From positions 1 to 52,461 of the IMG/VR virus record IMGVR_UViG_3300008261_000093: a stretch of DNA of 52,461 nucleotides. One strand, given 5' to 3'. The notes beneath the pieces are model-generated. The model worked only from the letters and a program-made list of their open reading frames with translations. It made no database searches and had not been told where the DNA came from. Both the position numbers and the translations under genes were made by a program. Position 1 is the stretch's first letter. Every line of letters starts with the position of its first letter. Source of the stretch: a virus. Positions 48,691 to 52,461 of this stretch are shown here, piece by piece.

Positions 48691-49134
48691 TTAGGAAATC
48701 GTTACAGTCCAAGTAACGCTCATTGCGTCATCCACACCTTTGTTAACAACTGCAAATACTGTGCGGCATAGCATTGTTCCTACAGACGCAGCATTAAAGA
48801 TACCTGCTTCAGTAACAGCACCTGTTGCGGTACCCGCTGGAAAACTTGCAGTGTAAGTTACTACGTTAGTAGTTGCCGTCGAGGTGGCTAAAGCTACACG
48901 ACCTAGTTCAGTTTGTAAGGTTGTATCGCCTGCTGCAGCAGCTGTTGTTCCTGATCCAGCAGCCATATGACTCATGACGTTAGCGGAAACACCAACCATG
49001 CGTGAAGCGACAAAGTTCTTACCAACGGTAACAACTAGGTTTTTAAAATCATGTTCCTCTTTTACCTTGCCATCGGCACCGGTAATAACGACTCGCAAGG
49101 AGCCGGAGGCTTTTAAGTTTTCAGTTGCGTTCAT
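48691..49134 (-). CDS. Small structural protein near tail fibres
   Basis: 147 residues, N-terminal helix then beta-rich (SLRVVITGADGKVKEEHDFK, VVTVGKNFVASRM, ATNVVTYTASFPAG-like). Such proteins are common next to fibres and may cap or connect them. Function is inferred from position. Confidence 0.65.
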   Translation of the reverse strand: MNATENLKASGSLRVVITGADGKVKEEHDFKNLVVTVGKNFVASRMVGVSANVMSHMAAGSGTTAAAAGDTTLQTELGRVALATSTATTNVVTYTASFPAGTATGAVTEAGIFNAASVGTMLCRTVFAVVNKGVDDAMSVTWTVTIS

Positions 49135-49143
49135 TACAGCTCC

Positions 49144-50082
49144 TTATGTAAATGTGCGGAATGACCCCACATAGTCTTCTAAAAAGTAAGTTATATCAGA
49201 ATAGCCTTGCATAAGCAAGCTTCCACTACTAGATAATGTCATATTATCATTAGTTTGTCTAGCATAATCAACAAATTTTGATATTACATCACTGGTATAA
49301 AGCCGGTCTCCAGGAACAGCATCTAGCGTATAGTCTTGTAAAAAATAAGAGAGCTCGCAGTAATCCTGAGCCAAACCCAAAATAAGCTTTTCAAAGGTTT
49401 TATAAGAAGTATCTAGTACACTAGAAGAATCTAAAAATGATTTAGTAACGTCAAAAACAAAAATATCTGACTCAAGTAGGCTATCAGCCGGAGTTTTACT
49501 AAATGTTTTTGCAATTAAGTCAGTGGGGGTATCTAAACTATCAGAAACATCTCTTATGTAAACTAAAACAGCATAAATTACATCTGCAAAAGATATATTA
49601 TCTGCCGGAGCTTTATCAAATACTAAGTTATTTTGATCTGCAATAAACTGTAACTCATTGATTACTTTGACAATTTGGAATTCAATATTACCATCCATAT
49701 TGTCAACCATATACACACTATCAGGAGCTAACGGCTTGCTAATATCATAACTAAGCGCTTCTGTTACAACTGGATAATCATACAGTACTTTGCCAATACT
49801 ATAAGTAATGTCAGCGCTGTCAACCATAGAAAAAGTATCTGAAAGCCCTTTTATAGCAGTCCGAGTTGAGCTATCTAAAAAGCCGGTGTATGTATCTGCT
49901 AGGACCTTTGCGGCAGTTAAGCTAACTAAATCTGTTGGGGTTATTATTTCTACCCCTAAAACATCAGGGAAAGTTACAGCCGCACAGATATTTACGTCTA
50001 GATAACTGACACTAAAAGTAGGCTCTAAATAAGAAACCTCTACTTTTACCGCTTGGTCAGGATTAAGACATGTAAATGCCAT
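49144..50082 (-). CDS. Repetitive structural protein
   Basis: 312 residues made of imperfect repeats of about 30-40 residues with an aromatic/acidic pattern (FSKTPADSLLESDIFVF, SFLDSSSVLDTSYKTFEKL, DSVYMVDNMDGNIEF). Acidic and beta/helix mixed. Similar repeat proteins are found in the tail or fibre regions of environmental phages. It could be a fibre connector or head-tail spacer. No motif gives a role. Confidence 0.65.
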   Translation of the reverse strand: MAFTCLNPDQAVKVEVSYLEPTFSVSYLDVNICAAVTFPDVLGVEIITPTDLVSLTAAKVLADTYTGFLDSSTRTAIKGLSDTFSMVDSADITYSIGKVLYDYPVVTEALSYDISKPLAPDSVYMVDNMDGNIEFQIVKVINELQFIADQNNLVFDKAPADNISFADVIYAVLVYIRDVSDSLDTPTDLIAKTFSKTPADSLLESDIFVFDVTKSFLDSSSVLDTSYKTFEKLILGLAQDYCELSYFLQDYTLDAVPGDRLYTSDVISKFVDYARQTNDNMTLSSSGSLLMQGYSDITYFLEDYVGSFRTFT

Positions 50083-50408
50083 TAGAAATCAGCGCGTAAG
50101 GTAAAGTTAAGTAAGTCAAAAGCCGTCAAAATCTGGCCATTAAAGCTCATCTCAATTTCACCTTGGTACTGTCCTGCTGGTACATCTAATGTAGTTCCTG
50201 GAAAACCGAAACGAACAACACCATTAACTGCATCCACTTTTGAGCAAGTTAACGTAGATAAAATTGTAGTACTGCCAAGGGCACGAAACTTAACAACTAC
50301 TGTAGTTGTAGCCGCTGAAAGGTCAATTGGGTCCCCAGTATTGCGGTCGGTAAGGGTTAAAGTTACCTCTGGTAGATTATCATTTTGTACAATTTTTATA
50401 GTGCTCAT
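50082..50408 (-). CDS. Immunoglobulin-like baseplate/upper-protein (BppU-N-like)
   Basis: 108 residues from the ATG at 50408, preceded by GAGGTG and overlapping the previous stop (ATGA). KIVQNDNLPEVTLTLTDRNT then PIDLSAATTTVVVKFR and NGVVRFGFPGTTLDVPAG follow the beta-sandwich pattern of BppU N-terminal domains of phage tails. It is an attachment domain for fibres or baseplate. Confidence 0.72.
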   Translation of the reverse strand: MSTIKIVQNDNLPEVTLTLTDRNTGDPIDLSAATTTVVVKFRALGSTTILSTLTCSKVDAVNGVVRFGFPGTTLDVPAGQYQGEIEMSFNGQILTAFDLLNFTLRADF

Positions 50409-51067
50409 GCCCACCTCTGGAATTCTGTTCTTGTAGAAGCTCGTGTAAGCCCCTTGTTCATCTGGATTCTAGCTCTATTGATATGGTAGTTAAACATTTT
50501 AGCGGCTTCAATAGCGCCCGCCTTATCGGTATAATCCTGTCGTGGCTGAGCCAATAAACGAGCTCTAGCACCCCAAGCAATAGCTTCTGCCCACTGTTCG
50601 TAGATCTCAGAATCAATCTCTGTAGAATCCTGGGTTGGGGCTAAAGCCGTTCTTAAATATAAAGCCCCTGGTTGGGTAATATATGGAATAGGCACTAAAA
50701 GCACTTCAGGTTTAATGGTCCTAGTAATATACTGAGGTGACCCCTCTAACTGATCCCATGCCCCCATGCGGTAAATATCAGCTAGTTCGTCAGGGCTCTT
50801 AGGAATAAGTAACAAAGTATTAAAGTAAGCCTGAATAGGCCCTACCAGCTTAGTATCTGCTGGGGTATTAATTGCATAATTTGCTTGCCCGTTGACTATG
50901 TTAATAGCTGGAATGGTGTATTGCCAAAAATAAGTTCTTTCACAGAACTCAATACAAGCCTGTTTAATTGCATCAACAGCAATAAATTCAGATGCATCAG
51001 GTACATATTGCAGTACTCGAGGCAAAAACTCGTCGTAAGAAACGGAAAAACCGTATGCTTGGGTCAT
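50405..51067 (-). CDS. Head-tail adaptor/tail-tube-like protein
   Basis: 220 residues, helical with aromatic patches (AIKQACIEFCERTYFWQYTI, DQLEGSPQYITRTIKPEVLL, IEAAKMFNYHINRARIQMNK). It resembles podovirus adaptor proteins (P22 gp4/gp10- or T7 gp11-like) by size and by lying between the capsid and the tail genes. It overlaps the 51064-51750 gene by 4 bases. Assignment is positional and by composition. Confidence 0.65.
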   Translation of the reverse strand: MTQAYGFSVSYDEFLPRVLQYVPDASEFIAVDAIKQACIEFCERTYFWQYTIPAINIVNGQANYAINTPADTKLVGPIQAYFNTLLLIPKSPDELADIYRMGAWDQLEGSPQYITRTIKPEVLLVPIPYITQPGALYLRTALAPTQDSTEIDSEIYEQWAEAIAWGARARLLAQPRQDYTDKAGAIEAAKMFNYHINRARIQMNKGLTRASTRTEFQRWA

Positions 51068-51750
51068 GACTCAGATCCTGGTTTATTTGGGTCTTTTGCA
51101 GTAAAGTTTTGATTTGGGCTATTAGCCAACTCAGAAGTCTGCTTAATTTGCATAGCAGCCATAAAGGTTTGTAAATATCCCGCAGCAAGCTGCAAACCAG
51201 GGGCGTATTCTGCGTCTTTACTACAAGCCCTATAAAGAATATAGTCCAATAAAACTGGCTCAAAAGTATCACTAATTGATATTACAGTACTTTCCGAAGT
51301 AATCATCGGGGGTACTGGAGCGTAATTAATTTGTACATAACCCTGACCATTGTTAGGGGGGTATACGTAAAACACTGTTTGATCTTGTTGATCGAATATG
51401 TAATGCTTAGGCACTGCAGATTTTGCGGCTGCATGCCAGTTGGGATTAAAAGAATCAATTAGCTCTCTAGAAGTTACTCGAACTGCACGCCCTGGTGTAG
51501 AACCATTTGTGCCCATGTATCGAATAAGTTCTAGTAAAGTCCATCCATCGGAAGGGATAGTTTGTCTAGTGCCTGTTACTAATTGAACTACGCTGACTTT
51601 ATTAGTCGCGCTAGGGGACATGACAACAATTTGTTTCTGCCCTTGATTAAGCCAGTCTAGTAATTCAGCGCGTGACCAACGGGTATTACCAACGTCAGTT
51701 AACTGAATCGCTGCTTTATTAATTATGGCTTGAGCGGTAATTGTTCCCAT
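51064..51750 (-). CDS. DUF6682-like adaptor protein
   Basis: 228 residues. The start QAIINKAAIQLTDVGNTRWS then RAELLDWLNQGQKQIV is the typical N-terminus of phage adaptor proteins of the DUF6682 type. YYPPNNGQGYVQINYA-like strands (about 130-150) follow. It would join the portal ring to the tail. It lies next to the capsid block. Confidence 0.8.
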   Translation of the reverse strand: MGTITAQAIINKAAIQLTDVGNTRWSRAELLDWLNQGQKQIVVMSPSATNKVSVVQLVTGTRQTIPSDGWTLLELIRYMGTNGSTPGRAVRVTSRELIDSFNPNWHAAAKSAVPKHYIFDQQDQTVFYVYPPNNGQGYVQINYAPVPPMITSESTVISISDTFEPVLLDYILYRACSKDAEYAPGLQLAAGYLQTFMAAMQIKQTSELANSPNQNFTAKDPNKPGSES

Positions 51751-51791
51751 AGTCCTATTATAGTGTAGAGGAGCCGGAGCTCCTCATTTTA

Positions 51792-52310
51792 TTACGAAGC
51801 AGTAACAGTTACTGTAGATGGTGCGCTACTCACAACTCCATCGTTCACTACCAAGCTAGCTACATACGCGCCCGCTAAATCAGCAGTAAATGTTGGGCTT
51901 ACAGTAGTACTACCTGCTAAAACTGCTGTACTTCCTGCTGGTATAGAAGTTAGAGTCCAAGCATAAGTGAGAGTATCACCATTAGGATCGTAGCTTCCTG
52001 CGCCAGTTAGAGTTACTAAAATTGGAGAAACTACAGTTTGAGCTGGGCCAGCGTTTGCTACTGGAGCAGTATTAACTCCTAAAGCAGCTACAATCGCCGG
52101 AACTTGCGTCCCAAACCACAAACCATCAACTACTAATTGATTTGAAGTAATGCTACCTGCATTTAAAGCTGCAATATCTGTAGCTTGCGTCGAGGAAAAA
52201 CCAGCCACTACTAAATCTGTAGTAGTAGCAGTACCTATATTAAAATTAACTACTGTCTGCGCTTGTGGAGTAGAAAACCCACTAGCAACTAAATCATCGA
52301 TAACAGCCAT
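51792..52310 (-). CDS. PKD-domain capsid-associated protein
   Basis: 172 residues from the ATG at 52310, which follows AAGGAG. The N-terminal part contains three imperfect 24-residue repeats (DLVASGFSTPQAQTVVNF; DLVVAGFSSTQATDIAAL; QLVVDGLWFGTQVPAIVA). The C-terminal part, about 85 residues (PVANAGPAQTVVSPILVTLT, SYDPNGDTLTYAWTL, VVNDGVVSSAPSTVTV), is a PKD/Ig-like domain. It directly follows the capsid gene, so it is probably a decoration or head-fibre protein that may bind host surfaces or glycans. Confidence 0.82.
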   Translation of the reverse strand: MAVIDDLVASGFSTPQAQTVVNFNIGTATTTDLVVAGFSSTQATDIAALNAGSITSNQLVVDGLWFGTQVPAIVAALGVNTAPVANAGPAQTVVSPILVTLTGAGSYDPNGDTLTYAWTLTSIPAGSTAVLAGSTTVSPTFTADLAGAYVASLVVNDGVVSSAPSTVTVTAS

Positions 52311-52336
52311 TTGATACTCCTTAAAAATCAAATTGG

Positions 52337-52356
52337 GGGTGGGGACATCCCCACCC
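52337..52356 (-). terminator. Terminator-like hairpin after the capsid gene
   Basis: GGGTGGGG-ACAT-CCCCACCC, 8-base stem. On the minus strand it is followed by CCAATTTGATTTTT, a weak U-tract. It may partly end or slow transcription after the abundantly needed capsid gene, setting a gene-dose step. Confidence 0.6.
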
Positions 52357-52371
52357 ACCTATCATCAGCTA

Positions 52372-52461
52372 TTAACCTGCTGCTTGCAAGAGTGCCAAAC
52401 CATCGGCTTGAACAACTTTGTAACCGTAGACGTTTAAGCCACGGATCAAAGTGCCGAAGTC
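52372..52461 (-). CDS. Major capsid protein, C-terminal fragment (probable)
   Basis: Only the last 29 codons are seen, ending DFGTLIRGLNVYGYKVVQAD, then GLALLQAAG and TAA. The gene continues beyond the right edge. The pattern GLNVYGYKVVQADGLALL is what one expects at the end of a P22-type or HK97-like coat protein with a final strand. Downstream adaptor genes support this. The assignment is from position and the short tail only. Confidence 0.6.
   Translation of the reverse strand, partial: DFGTLIRGLNVYGYKVVQADGLALLQAAG

Noticed and set aside
1-52461. tRNA genes and CRISPR arrays
   Set aside because: No T-loop-like GTTCGANTC with flanking acceptor stems and no regularly spaced direct repeats were noticed. 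A dedicated scan was not possible by eye.
1-52461. Integrase, repressor or attachment site
   Set aside because: No tyrosine or serine recombinase motifs or classical phage repressor were found; the missing part of the genome may still hold one.

Overview
This window looks like almost the whole genome of a tailed double-stranded DNA phage, most likely with a podovirus-like short tail. I see a portal, both terminase subunits, P22/T7-style adaptor and tail-tube genes, a giant polyvalent protein that is probably ejected, a holin and M15 peptidase lysis pair, and a PolA / primase-helicase replication set. I see no tail-length tape measure, sheath, integrase, repressor, tRNA or CRISPR array. The host cannot be read from the sequence. 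Moderate G+C, Shine-Dalgarno starts and glycine-rich fibres fit a phage of an aquatic proteobacterium, but this is inference.

Layout. Bases 1-5491 are on the minus strand: scaffold start (cut by the window edge), two small genes, portal, large and small terminase, a ribbon-helix-helix protein, a basic protein and an HNH endonuclease. Bases 5492-6342 form a divergent control region with a promoter, palindromes and a strong candidate for a large structured RNA (about 5849-6285) ending in an intrinsic terminator. Bases 6343-27352 are on the plus strand. First comes an accessory block of many very small, overlapping genes. It includes an AT-rich block with eight copies of an octamer, a stand-alone sigma region-4-like protein, and a MoxR ATPase with a metallopeptidase/VWA partner. 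The replication block follows: PolA, Cas4/RecB-like nuclease, VRR-NUC, HNH, SNF2 helicase, SSB-like protein and PrimPol-helicase. A UUCG-loop bidirectional terminator at 27406-27430 separates the convergent operons. Bases 27432-52461 are on the minus strand: small basic virion-associated proteins, a metallopeptidase, the 2364-residue polyvalent protein, internal virion proteins, a PP-loop (PAPS-reductase-like) enzyme, an acetyltransferase, tail protein, lysis genes, tail fibres, adaptors, a PKD-domain protein and the last 29 codons of what is probably the major capsid protein.

Read as a circle, the minus-strand genes form one late module: HNH, terminase, portal, scaffold, [gap], capsid, adaptor, tail, fibres, lysis, ejection proteins. 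The window ends therefore fall between the scaffold start and the capsid end, and a piece holding most of both genes is missing. The plus-strand genes are the early/middle module.

The main points for a second look are: (1) the highly structured non-coding RNA at 5849-6285; (2) two small genes with ideal Shine-Dalgarno sequences nested in one alternative frame inside linkers of the giant polyvalent gene, one of which resembles a small phage protein usually found as a separate gene; (3) the octamer cluster at 7136-7409, a candidate replication origin or operator array; (4) an AUU start codon for the tail protein; (5) a series of consensus TTGACA promoters placed at late-gene junctions, one with a 13-base palindrome that recurs next to the sigma-4-like gene; (6) leucine at the position equivalent to E. 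coli PolA residue 762. All family assignments come from reading motifs, not from database searches.
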